This document shows, piece after piece, positions 6,785-14,885 of a stretch of DNA of 46,346 nucleotides. The stretch comes from JAVKBW01 sp964352715 (GTDB taxonomy: Bacteria; Pseudomonadota; Alphaproteobacteria; UBA8366; Aestuariispiraceae): the NCBI GenBank assembly GCA_964352715.1, contig CAYGSU010000029.1, forward strand, positions 1 to 46,346, read 5' to 3'. The stretch's first letter is position 1. Every line of letters starts with the position of its first letter. The position numbers and the translations under genes are program-made. The notes beneath the pieces were generated by a model. It saw only the letters and a program-made list of their open reading frames with translations, made no database searches and was not told where the DNA came from.

Positions 6785-8611
6785 AACCGGCGGCTGTTGT
6801 CGCCGGCGTTTCAGATCGTCCCCGGTCAGCCGCAGAAATGGCACACCGTGATCGAACCCTTTCAGCGCCGCTTCGCCCGGAACCGGTTCGTAAGCGTCCA
6901 GCAACCGGGCGACGCCTGGATCCCTCGCCATTTCCGAAGACAGCACGATATCGCCGCCGGTGCTTTGTCCCTCCAGCCGGGCGGCCTTGTTCGCGGCGGT
7001 GCCGTAATAGTCCAGCCGGTTGTTCAGGGTGACGGAAATGCAGCGCCCGACATGCAGGCCGATCGTGATGATCGCGGCTTCCTTGCCGGAAGACGCATTG
7101 TAGGTTTCGAAATCTGTCTGGATTTGTACCGCGCATTTCAGCGCATCGGCCGGGTCGGTAAAGGCGGCCATGATGGCGTCGCCAATGGTTTTGACGACCG
7201 CGCCGTTGTTTTCCCGCACCGCTTTGCCGAGAATAGCAAAATGTGCACGGATCAGATGGTAGGCCTGTGAATCGCCAATCCGCTCATACAGGGCGGTAGA
7301 GCCTTTCAGGTCGGTGAACATCATGGCGATATAGTCGATCGCCACATCGTCGCCGGGCCGCAGAACGTCTTCATCGAACAGATCGCGGAAGGCCTGCAGG
7401 GTTGTTGCCCGGTGCGCCGTCAGGGCGTCGCGTTTCCATTCCTGTTCTTCGAGAATAAGGGTGAGGCGGCGGTGTGAGGCATTGCGGAAATTCACCTTAC
7501 CCGGTTCCGAAGCCGGATCCGCGCACATTTCATCGTCCGAAAGGATGAGATCGGGGAATGGTCCGTCGCGCCACTCGAACAATTGCTCCGGGCCGGCTTC
7601 CAGCGTCCGCAGGCGGTAAACCCCATGCGCCGGGTTCAGTATTTCCGACCGGCTTTCGCCCGGTTCCAGCGTCAGCTGCGCTTTCACATGCGGCGTGCTC
7701 ATCGGGCCGAACAGGCAATATTCCTTGCTGTCGATCGGCCGTATCGCGGCTGCCGGCTGAAACACGAGCTCCAGGTTCTTCGTGTAGTCGCGGCCATAGT
7801 CGATGTTACAGCTAGGGCAGTGTGCCCCTTCGGGCAACTGGTCGAGCGCCAATACCGACACCTTGCCGATCTGGCATCGCGGACACAAAAGATCCCACCG
7901 CAGGCTCAGCAGACCGTCTTTTGCAGCCTGCAGGCACAGCTCAATCGCCCGGCGGTCGGGAGTTTCCCACAGCCGCGCCAGCTTCAGCGGACGGATGGCA
8001 ATGACATCGACTTCCTGCCGCGTCATCAGATAGTCGGCAAGCCGCGCCGCCAGGCCATGCCCGTGCGGAGACGCCTCAATCTTCTCTACCGCTGCGGCCG
8101 CGCGATCGTGCGCGCCGTCCGGCAGGGCTGGCGGCGGCGTTCTGAATTCCACCGCCGACTGACCGTTGGCGAAATCCCGCGCATCGCCGGCAAGCCTTGT
8201 GAAGTCGCGTTCCGCAGCGGAAAAGAAGCGGGTCGCCAGCATCAGCCTACCGGCCAGATTGGCCGGGGCGGCTTTGAGGGTGTATTCGCCCCGGCATCCG
8301 GCGCCATCGGGAAACAGTTCAAGCGTTGCATCGACTGTCTTGAAAGGGCCGTTGCGGAAACTGCGGCGATGCCGGAACCAGCGATTTTCCACCCAGTTGA
8401 CGGGGTGATCCTCCCATTCCAGCGTCATCGGCCCGACCTTGGCCTTCGCCATGTACCGGACCGACCCGTCGGGCTGCACAATCTCGTCGATATCGTGTTT
8501 CGGCAGTCCGGCGGCTTCGTTAAACCGCGCGGTATCGGCCATCAGGGGCCAGATCGCCTCAACCGGGCTATCGAAGTGCCAGATGAATTTTCGTTGCTGT
8601 TCGGCGGTCAT
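6776..8611 (-). CDS. START/SRPBCC-zinc ribbon-class III adenylate/guanylate cyclase fusion
   Basis: 611 residues. Residues 1-145 look like an SRPBCC/START-type ligand-binding domain ('SPVEAIWPLMADTARFNE'). The middle (about 150-400) matches the DUF5939-like region of bacterial cyclases and carries a four-Cys zinc knuckle (C243, C246, C265, C268). Residues about 425-605 form a class III cyclase homology domain. Both metal-binding aspartates are present (D434 in MMFTD, D478 in TIGD), with K474 and the transition-state pair N541/R545 in 'ANKAARLE', so it should be active. Specificity for ATP or GTP is not obvious. No membrane segment is seen, which suggests a soluble sensor of a small hydrophobic ligand. 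It is monocistronic and converges on the LysR gene. Confidence 0.88.
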   Translation of the reverse strand: MTAEQQRKFIWHFDSPVEAIWPLMADTARFNEAAGLPKHDIDEIVQPDGSVRYMAKAKVGPMTLEWEDHPVNWVENRWFRHRRSFRNGPFKTVDATLELFPDGAGCRGEYTLKAAPANLAGRLMLATRFFSAAERDFTRLAGDARDFANGQSAVEFRTPPPALPDGAHDRAAAAVEKIEASPHGHGLAARLADYLMTRQEVDVIAIRPLKLARLWETPDRRAIELCLQAAKDGLLSLRWDLLCPRCQIGKVSVLALDQLPEGAHCPSCNIDYGRDYTKNLELVFQPAAAIRPIDSKEYCLFGPMSTPHVKAQLTLEPGESRSEILNPAHGVYRLRTLEAGPEQLFEWRDGPFPDLILSDDEMCADPASEPGKVNFRNASHRRLTLILEEQEWKRDALTAHRATTLQAFRDLFDEDVLRPGDDVAIDYIAMMFTDLKGSTALYERIGDSQAYHLIRAHFAILGKAVRENNGAVVKTIGDAIMAAFTDPADALKCAVQIQTDFETYNASSGKEAAIITIGLHVGRCISVTLNNRLDYYGTAANKAARLEGQSTGGDIVLSSEMARDPGVARLLDAYEPVPGEAALKGFDHGVPFLRLTGDDLKRRRQQPPVSD

Positions 8612-8776
8612 GATCGCATCAATCCTGTCAGGCCCCGCATTCTATACGAAGCCGGGCCGAAAGCCGATCATAGGTCAATTATCCTTGCTGCGATACGAAG
8701 GGTAAAATCGGGTTTCGTTTTCAGCCGGTGCTGTGCATGATCGACGCCAAGAAAAAAGCGACTGCACAGGACATCG

Positions 8777-9394
8777 ATGACCCACGATCACGATCATACC
8801 GAACCGCCGCAGGATCTTGTCCTTCGGGTCAAGGCGCTGGAATCGGTTCTGGTCAGTAAAGGGCTGGTCGATCCGGATGCGCTGGACGCACTGGTCGAGA
8901 TTTACGAAACCGACGTCGGCCCGCGCAACGGCGCAAAGGTGGTCGCCAGGGCATGGACCGATCCGGCCTATCTGGACCGGCTGCGCGACAACGCGACGGA
9001 CGCCATTGCGGAACTCGGCTTCGGCGGGCGTCAGGGCGAACATATGGTCATCGTCGAAAACACCGACCGGCAGCACAATCTGGTCGTCTGCACGCTGTGT
9101 TCCTGCTATCCGTGGACGGTGCTGGGCCTGCCGCCGGTCTGGTACAAATCGGCGCCCTACCGCGCCCGCGCGGTGCGCGACCCGCGTGCGGTGCTGGCGG
9201 AATTCGGAACGGAAATAGGCCCGGACACGGCAGTCAGGGTCTGGGATTCGACGTCCGAGCTGCGGTATCTGGTGATACCGCAACGGCCGGACGGTACGGA
9301 CGGTTGGTCGGTTGAAGACCTTGAAAAACTTGTGACCCGAAACAGTATGATCGGGGTGGAAATGGCTAGAATGCCGGGAGAGATTACAGAATGA
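8777..9394 (+). CDS. Nitrile hydratase alpha subunit, cobalt type
   Basis: 205 residues, normal family length. The metal-binding claw is intact: V-C105-T-L-C108-S-C110, followed by 'YPWTVLGLPPVWYKSAPYR'. Thr after the first Cys is the signature of the non-corrin cobalt class (Ser marks the iron class). The C-terminal 'VRVWDSTSELRYLVIP' and 'LVTRNSMIG' are also canonical. Nitrile hydratases convert nitriles to amides as alpha-beta heterodimers. Here no beta gene or metallochaperone is present in the window: upstream is the cyclase on the other strand, and downstream, with an ATGA overlap, is a histone-deacetylase-fold gene. Thiocyanate hydrolase gamma subunit is a related alternative. An unlinked beta subunit or a diverged role must be considered. 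Confidence 0.92.
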   Translation: MTHDHDHTEPPQDLVLRVKALESVLVSKGLVDPDALDALVEIYETDVGPRNGAKVVARAWTDPAYLDRLRDNATDAIAELGFGGRQGEHMVIVENTDRQHNLVVCTLCSCYPWTVLGLPPVWYKSAPYRARAVRDPRAVLAEFGTEIGPDTAVRVWDSTSELRYLVIPQRPDGTDGWSVEDLEKLVTRNSMIGVEMARMPGEITE

Positions 9395-10512
9395 CGACTG
9401 AAGAAAGAATGGCGGTATACTATGATCCGGCGATGCTGGATTTCGTGCTCGCCCCAGGCGCCTTCGAGGCACAGGAATCGCCCTATCTGGCCAAACAGAT
9501 CGAACACCCGGAAGGGCCGGACAGGTTGCTGAACACTGCCGGCATTCTGGAGCGCTCCGATCTATCAGGAGTCGTCGACTGGAAGACCATCACGCCGGCG
9601 ACTGATGAAGAAGTGCATACCTTCCACGATGCGGATTACTGGGCGACGCTTGTCGAATCCTCGGACAAGGGGTTGATGCTCAGCGGTACGACCCATCTGC
9701 CGGTTGGCGGCATCACCGCGATCCGCCTGAATGCCGGCGCTGCTTTGGGCGCGGTGCGGTCGGTTTTGTCCGGCGATTTCAAAAAGGCCTATTGTCTCGG
9801 GCGGCCACCGTCGCACCATGCCGCGCCCGCCGTGGCGGACGGATACTGTTTCGTCAACGGCCTGGGTCTTGCTGCGCTGGAAGCGCTGTCGACCGGCATG
9901 AAGCGCATCGCCATCGTCGACTGGGACGTGCATCACGGCAACGGTACGCAGACCGGCTTCTATCACCGAGACGACGTGCTGACGATTTCGATGCATATGG
10001 ATCACGGCGCCTGGAGCCCGGTATCGCATCCTGAAACGGGAAAGGTCGATGAAACCGGCACAGGGACGGGCGAAGGCTACAACATCAACCTTCCCCTGCC
10101 GATGGGGGCGGGTAATGACGCCTATATCGGGGTCATGGACCGCTGCATTCTTCCGGCGCTGGAAAAGTTCCAGCCCGATCTGATTCTGCTCGCCAACGGG
10201 CAGGACGCCAACAAGTTTGACCCGAACGGACGGCAGTGCGTGTCGATGGCCGGGTTCTATGGCCTGGCCACGCGTCTGCGTGGCGCGGCGGAAACGCTGT
10301 GCGGCGGCAAGCTGATGATGACCCAGGAAGGCGGCTACAACCCCGCCTACGCGCCGTTCTGCGCTTATGCCGTCGCGGCGGGCATTCTGGGCCGCGAGAT
10401 GGCGGTGAAAGATCCGCTGGCCTACTACCCGGACGAACCGGAAAGGGCGAAGACGGAAGTCGATGCGCTGGTGGCGCGTCATCCGCTGGCCGGCCGGTGG
10501 GGCATGGCATGA
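9391..10512 (+). CDS. Class II histone-deacetylase-family amidohydrolase
   Basis: 373 residues of the arginase/deacetylase fold (HDAC/acetylpolyamine amidohydrolase family). The active-site parts are complete: the His dyad H142-H143 in 'RPPSHHA', zinc ligands D179 and H181 in 'DWDVHHGNGT' and D272 in 'GQDANKFDP', and the catalytic Tyr in 'EGGYN'. Bacterial members hydrolyse acetylated or otherwise acylated amines, so an amide bond is cut. Its ATG overlaps the stop of the nitrile hydratase alpha gene (ATGA, 9391-9394), indicating translational coupling, and cobQ starts 5 bases after its stop. An attractive inference is that it hydrolyses the amide made by the hydratase; the real substrate is unknown. 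Confidence 0.93.
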   Translation: MTTEERMAVYYDPAMLDFVLAPGAFEAQESPYLAKQIEHPEGPDRLLNTAGILERSDLSGVVDWKTITPATDEEVHTFHDADYWATLVESSDKGLMLSGTTHLPVGGITAIRLNAGAALGAVRSVLSGDFKKAYCLGRPPSHHAAPAVADGYCFVNGLGLAALEALSTGMKRIAIVDWDVHHGNGTQTGFYHRDDVLTISMHMDHGAWSPVSHPETGKVDETGTGTGEGYNINLPLPMGAGNDAYIGVMDRCILPALEKFQPDLILLANGQDANKFDPNGRQCVSMAGFYGLATRLRGAAETLCGGKLMMTQEGGYNPAYAPFCAYAVAAGILGREMAVKDPLAYYPDEPERAKTEVDALVARHPLAGRWGMA

Positions 10513-10516
10513 CGCC

Positions 10517-12007
10517 ATGACCGCGCGCAGCCTGATGGTGCAGGGCGTCGGCTCGGATGTCGGCAAATCCCTGCTGGTCGCCGGACTGTGCCGTGTCTTC
10601 ACCCGCATGGGGCATCGGGTTCTGCCGTTCAAACCGCAGAACATGTCGAACAATGCGGCGGTCGCTGATCTCGATGGCGAGGCCGGCGGCGGTGAAATCG
10701 GCAGGGCGCAGGCGTTGCAGGCGCGCGCCTGCAAGGTTCGCCCGACTGTTCACATGAACCCGGTGCTGCTGAAGCCTCAGACCGACATGGGGTCGCAAAT
10801 CATTGTTCAGGGTCGGGTATTCGGCCAGGCGAAGGCCCGCGACTATTACCGCCTCAAGCCGCAGCTTCTGCCGAAAGTGCTGGAAAGCTACAACCGCCTG
10901 AAAGCCGACGCCGACCTGGTGCTGATCGAGGGGGCGGGCAGCCCGGCGGAAATCAACCTGCGGGCCGGCGATATCGCCAATATGGGATTTGCGGAAGCGG
11001 CCGATGTACCGGTAGCGCTGGTCGCCGACATCGATCGCGGCGGGGTGATCGCCAGCCTGCATGGCACGGTCGATCTGCTGGAATCGTCCGAACGGGCACG
11101 GCTTGTTGGCTATTTCGTCAATAAGTTTCGCGGCGACAAGACACTTTTTGACTCTGCGGTTGATATTCTTGCCCAAAAAACAGGATTAAAGAATTTTGGC
11201 GTTATTCCGTGGTTTACCGGCGCTTCTTTGCTGCCGGCGGAAGACGCGATGGCGCTTGATGGTAAGATATTGTGTAATGAAACTGTCATAGACCCAATCA
11301 GAATCGTTGTGCCGCGCCTCGGCCGGATCGCGAATTTCGACGATCTCGATCCGCTGCGCGCGGAACCGGATGTCGAGGTGATCATGGTGCAGCCGGGCGC
11401 ACCGCTGCCCGGCAATGCCGATCTGGTGCTTCTGCCGGGGTCGAAAACTACGATTTCCGATCTAACGGCGTTACGGGCGCAGGGATGGGATATCGATCTG
11501 GCCGCACATGTCCGGCGCGGCGGCCATGTGCTGGGGTTGTGCGCCGGCTATCAGATGCTGGGGGAAACGCTGTCGGACCCGGATGGCATCGAAGGCCCCC
11601 CGGGCGATGTTGCCGGGCTTGGACTGCTGCGGGTCGGCACGGTGATCGGCGCCGCCAAGGCGCTTCGGGAACGCTCTGCCGTCGAAACATCGACCGGCAT
11701 GCCTGTATCGGGCTACGAGATGCATATGGGGCGCACCGCCGGCCCTGCGGCCGATCAGCCGATGGTGCGGTTTGCCGATACCGGCGAGGGGGACGGGGCT
11801 GTCAGCGCCGATGGACGGATCATGGGAAGCTACATGCATGGGATCTTTTCCGACGATGCGTTCCGCCGGGCCTATCTGGCGCGGTTTCGCGCCGCGCGAG
11901 AAGAAGGACCGGCCTATCAGCAGCAGGTTGAAACCACACTGGACGCGTTGGCAGACCACCTGATCGAGCATGCCGATATCGGCGCGATAAAGGCGGCGTT
12001 CCAGTAG
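10517..12007 (+). CDS. cobQ: Cobyric acid synthase CobQ
   Basis: 496 residues from ATG 10517, 5 bases after the deacetylase gene; the in-frame ATG at 10463 would add unrelated residues. An N-terminal dethiobiotin-synthetase-like P-loop domain (about 5-235: 'MVQGVGSDVGKS', 'PFKPQNMSNN', 'VADIDRGG') is followed by a glutamine amidotransferase domain (about 250-445) with nucleophile C342 in 'GLCAGYQML' and H441 in 'SYMHGIF'. It amidates four side chains of adenosylcobyrinic acid a,c-diamide in B12 synthesis. cobD lies close by on the other strand. A stretch around 11148-11310 is noticeably AT-richer than the rest of the gene. Confidence 0.97.
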   Translation: MTARSLMVQGVGSDVGKSLLVAGLCRVFTRMGHRVLPFKPQNMSNNAAVADLDGEAGGGEIGRAQALQARACKVRPTVHMNPVLLKPQTDMGSQIIVQGRVFGQAKARDYYRLKPQLLPKVLESYNRLKADADLVLIEGAGSPAEINLRAGDIANMGFAEAADVPVALVADIDRGGVIASLHGTVDLLESSERARLVGYFVNKFRGDKTLFDSAVDILAQKTGLKNFGVIPWFTGASLLPAEDAMALDGKILCNETVIDPIRIVVPRLGRIANFDDLDPLRAEPDVEVIMVQPGAPLPGNADLVLLPGSKTTISDLTALRAQGWDIDLAAHVRRGGHVLGLCAGYQMLGETLSDPDGIEGPPGDVAGLGLLRVGTVIGAAKALRERSAVETSTGMPVSGYEMHMGRTAGPAADQPMVRFADTGEGDGAVSADGRIMGSYMHGIFSDDAFRRAYLARFRAAREEGPAYQQQVETTLDALADHLIEHADIGAIKAAFQ

Positions 12008-12114
12008 CACGGTCTGGGCCGGTGGGTGTATAGCCCTTTAAACCTGTAACATAGTCCCCACATACTATGGTAAGAGTGCGTTAGGGAACCACGTTCTGAA
12101 AGGACGATACCGAG

Positions 12115-12294
12115 GTGTTACGCTGGGCCATTTTCTTTCTATTGCTGGCGCTTGTCGCCGCTTTGTTCGGCTTTGGCGGACTCGCTGCGGCAGCGGTAGA
12201 GATCGCGCAGATTCTGTTTGCGGTCTTTATCATTCTGTTTCTTGTGGTCGTGGTTCTGCACTTTATCAAAGGCCGCAGGCCGCCGGCTCCATAG
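12115..12294 (+). CDS. DUF1328 (UPF0391/YtjA-like) small membrane protein
   Basis: 59 residues from a GTG start, preceded by AAAGGACG at 12099-12106. The sequence begins 'MLRWAIFFLLLALVAALFGF' and has two hydrophobic helices (about 4-27 and 30-50) separated by a short Gly/Ala stretch, with a basic, proline-rich tail. This is the standard pattern of DUF1328 proteins, tiny inner-membrane proteins of unknown function that are often stress-induced in alphaproteobacteria. A 6-bp dyad CATAGT/ACTATG lies upstream at 12050-12069. The neighbour is a small lipoprotein gene 37 bases downstream, probably in the same transcript. Confidence 0.85.
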   Translation: MLRWAIFFLLLALVAALFGFGGLAAAAVEIAQILFAVFIILFLVVVVLHFIKGRRPPAP

Positions 12295-12331
12295 GGTACG
12301 CCGGACATCACTATCAAAAAAGGAGACACCA

Positions 12332-12490
12332 ATGAATCCGTTTGTTAAACGGCTGGCCCCGGTCGGCTTTGCTCTGGCCTTTGGCCTGACCCTCGCCGCT
12401 TGCGACGATGGCCCGGCGGAAGAAGCCGGCGAATCAATCGATAACGCTGTCGAAGAAGCGGGCGATGCCGTTGAAGAGGCAACCGACTAA
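12332..12490 (+). CDS. Small lipoprotein with acidic Ala/Glu repeat
   Basis: 52 residues, ATG 12332 preceded by AAAAAAGGAGA (strong ribosome site). The N-terminus is a lipoprotein signal peptide (K6, R7, hydrophobic core) ending in the lipobox L-A-A-C with Cys near residue 24. The mature part is only about 29 residues. It is almost entirely a repeat of the EEAG-x-x-IDNA / EEAGDAVEEA type, predicted to be an amphipathic acidic helix. Tiny entericidin-like or stress-linked lipoproteins look like this, but I cannot assign a family. It follows the DUF1328 gene closely, so both may belong to an envelope stress response. Confidence 0.75.
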   Translation: MNPFVKRLAPVGFALAFGLTLAACDDGPAEEAGESIDNAVEEAGDAVEEATD

Positions 12491-12510
12491 CTTTCCCTTT
12501 TTCCGGCCGG

Positions 12511-13524
12511 TCACCGCAAAGGCGTCAAAACCGCCAGCGGGGCCACCGTAATCAGAAGCAATGAACACGCGATTGCGTAAAGTATGACGGCGCGGCGGAT
12601 ATCCGCACCGTCGAGGCGCGCGCGCCCCTCACCGATCCAGGTCGTTTTCACGCCCTGGCCGGGATAGGTGCGCGGGCCGCCCAGCGCGAAGTCCAGCGCG
12701 CCCGCCATCGCGGCTTCAGGCCAGCCGGCATTCGGGCTGGCATGTTTCGATGCATCGCGAAAAATGGTTTTCAGCGCCTGGACGGGTTTTCCCGTCGGCG
12801 CGAACAGCGCGGCGATGACAATCAGCAGTCCGGCGAGTCGGGCCGGGATCCAGTTTACCGCATCGTCAGTCCGCGCTGCCGTCATACCGAAGGCCAGATA
12901 CTTTTCTGACTTGTAGCCGACCATGCTGTCCATCGTGTTGATCGCCTTATAGGCGAACAGGCCGGGCAGGCCGAGGATGGCGAACCAGAAAGCGGGCGCG
13001 ACCACCGCGTCGGAAAAATTCTCGGACAGCGATTCAATGGCGGCGCGGGCGACACCCGGCCGGTCCAGCGATTTCGGATCCCGGCTGCACAGATGCTTCA
13101 GTCCGTCGCGCGCGGCCTGTTCGTCTCCCTTGCGCAGGGCGCGACCGACATCGGCTGTGCGTCCGGCCAGGCTGCGCTGGGCCAGCAGGATGGCGACGAT
13201 AACGACTTCCGCAATCCAGCCATGCGGCAGCGTCTGCAGCCCGGTATCAATGCCCCAACCTGCGGCGGCTGCTATCGCCGTGACAATCACCGTCATCACC
13301 GCGCCGCGGACAGTGCGATTGATATCGCCGCGCGTCTTGCGGTTCAGTTTGCGGTCGAAGAAGCCGATCAGCCAGCCGATCATCACGACGGGATGCGGCA
13401 CGAACCGGAACAGCCATCGCATGTCGCCAATGACCCAGTCCAGCAGCAGGGCAGCGATCAGAATGGCGGGATCACTGAGGCTGCCGGCTCCTGCGTCGGC
13501 AAAATCGATCGGTATTCCGAACAT
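12511..13524 (-). CDS. cobD: Adenosylcobinamide-phosphate synthase CobD/CbiB
   Basis: 337 residues, polytopic inner-membrane protein. Diagnostic blocks are 'LLLDWVIGD' and 'PHPVVMIGWLIGFFDRKLNR' (about 25-65), 'AIESLSENFSDAVVAPAFWFAILGLPG' in two parts (about 165-190) and 'INTMDSMVGYKSEKYLAFG' (about 195-215), all characteristic of CbiB/CobD. It attaches (R)-1-amino-2-propanol phosphate or a related aminoalcohol to adenosylcobyric acid, the step after CobQ. It is the last gene of a minus-strand run with the EAL-like protein (9 bases upstream) and the LapG-like protease. Functional linkage to those is doubtful, but to cobQ it is clear. Confidence 0.96.
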   Translation of the reverse strand: MFGIPIDFADAGAGSLSDPAILIAALLLDWVIGDMRWLFRFVPHPVVMIGWLIGFFDRKLNRKTRGDINRTVRGAVMTVIVTAIAAAAGWGIDTGLQTLPHGWIAEVVIVAILLAQRSLAGRTADVGRALRKGDEQAARDGLKHLCSRDPKSLDRPGVARAAIESLSENFSDAVVAPAFWFAILGLPGLFAYKAINTMDSMVGYKSEKYLAFGMTAARTDDAVNWIPARLAGLLIVIAALFAPTGKPVQALKTIFRDASKHASPNAGWPEAAMAGALDFALGGPRTYPGQGVKTTWIGEGRARLDGADIRRAVILYAIACSLLLITVAPLAVLTPLR

Positions 13525-13533
13525 GGGAAAGGC

Positions 13534-14796
13534 TTACCGTGAGGTCAGCTTGCGGGTTTTCGGTGCGGGCGGGCCGGCCCGGTCGCGGGCAGCGCGTTGC
13601 ATGAGCTGATCCATGTAGCGGCCCTGGAACATGGTGATGCCCATATCCTGCCCGTTACGCACCATGCTTTCATTGTCGACCCTGGCCAGAATGACGCGCC
13701 CCTTGCCAACGCGGGTTACGTGTTCGGAAATTTCCTGGCGTCGCTCCATATCGCCCCCGACATCCAGTACCGACGATGAATTCAGCTTGATCAGGTCAAC
13801 CGCCATCTTGCGTCGATCGACAAAGGGAAGGGTGTCGGGCGTTACGCCGTCGAGGCAGATGCGGTAGCCCTTCTCTCGTGCGAAATCGCGGGCGAAAACA
13901 AAGGATGAAAAATCGGCGAGGATGTCGATCAACTGCAATTCAAGCACCAGGGTGCCACGGCTGCCCATGCGCAGACTGGAATCGAATTCAAGAAATTCAG
14001 GCCCCAGAACGGTCTGGACATTCAGGTTGATTGAAAACCCCTGATGCAGCGAACTGTCATCGGCCCGCGCCAGAAGCTTCAACACCCGCCGGTCCAGCGT
14101 CTGCGTCAGATGCTGGAACAGCCAGCGGTTTGAGGCCAGATCGACATCAGGCAGCACTGTCGTCGCCAGATCGAGGATCGAGATGAACAGTTCCCTGAAC
14201 ACCGCTTTCGGCGTTTCCTTGTCGGGAAAGGCGCACACCACCTGCCGGCGGAACACGTTCGACAGGTCTGACCGTTCGAGCACCTCTTCCAGCCGCCCAA
14301 GCTGCGCAGGCGTCAGCGGCCGGCGGGTATCGCCGGACGATTCGCCGGCCTGCTCGGCAATCTGCGCCAGCCGCTTCTGGCGCATCTGTTCGTGTTCGAA
14401 CAGCTGTTTGCAGAGGCCAAGAAAGTTCTGGTACTGGCCTTCAATATTGTAGAGCGTCGCGAACCGGCCGTGGCCTTCCTCGTCGGGATCGATATTGGTC
14501 AGGGGGTCATCGCTGAACAGATACCGGGTGCGCATCACGGCATCGTCCAGTTGCTGCAGGCTGGCGCCCCGGCAGACGAACACGATATCGCCACTGCCAA
14601 GCTGGAAAATCTGACCCTCGAAGGCGCGCAGGAAATCCTCCAGCGTGTTCACGGCAATGCGCAGATGATGGTCGCGACGATTCTGCGGCTTCAGCATTGA
14701 AAGGTGAAGATGCACGGCGCGTCTGTCCTCGCGGTGGCGTTCCAGCCGCTGCGCGTAGTCCAGAAGCAGGCTTTCCTGATTAGACGGGCGATCCAC
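13534..14796 (-). CDS. Degenerate EAL-domain protein
   Basis: 420 residues with no membrane segment. Residues about 170-400 follow the EAL fold: 'INLNVQTVL' (VNLS strand), 'LVLELQLIDIL' (ExTE position), 'CLDGVTPDTLPF' (DDFGxGxSSL position), 'VDLIKLNSS' (LKIDxxF) and 'GITMFQGRYM' (xxQGY). Key residues are changed: the EAL motif itself reads REL, and the second Asp of DDFG is missing, while the Lys (about 337) remains. c-di-GMP hydrolysis is therefore unlikely; binding or a scaffold role is possible. The N-terminal 140 residues may be a remnant GGDEF-like or unrelated domain. It lies between a LapG-like protease gene and cobD on the same strand, a position reminiscent of lapD next to lapG. Confidence 0.78.
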   Translation of the reverse strand: MDRPSNQESLLLDYAQRLERHREDRRAVHLHLSMLKPQNRRDHHLRIAVNTLEDFLRAFEGQIFQLGSGDIVFVCRGASLQQLDDAVMRTRYLFSDDPLTNIDPDEEGHGRFATLYNIEGQYQNFLGLCKQLFEHEQMRQKRLAQIAEQAGESSGDTRRPLTPAQLGRLEEVLERSDLSNVFRRQVVCAFPDKETPKAVFRELFISILDLATTVLPDVDLASNRWLFQHLTQTLDRRVLKLLARADDSSLHQGFSINLNVQTVLGPEFLEFDSSLRMGSRGTLVLELQLIDILADFSSFVFARDFAREKGYRICLDGVTPDTLPFVDRRKMAVDLIKLNSSSVLDVGGDMERRQEISEHVTRVGKGRVILARVDNESMVRNGQDMGITMFQGRYMDQLMQRAARDRAGPPAPKTRKLTSR

Positions 14797-14885
14797 TTTT
14801 TCTGATCCTGTAATTTGTCTGTGGTCTATTTTGCCACACGCCGCCCGGGATTAAACGCTTTTCTGAACCGGTGCCGCGAAACCGG

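Noticed and set aside
9565..10734. A 389-codon minus-strand open frame opposite the deacetylase-family gene
   Set aside because: It overlaps two strongly supported genes (deacetylase fold and cobQ) and its translation shows no domain; a shadow frame.
12085..12110. GGAACC as a possible EcfG (general stress sigma factor) -35 for the DUF1328 gene
   Set aside because: No CGTT-type -10 at 16-17 bases, and the implied start would fall at the start codon although a normal ribosome site exists.
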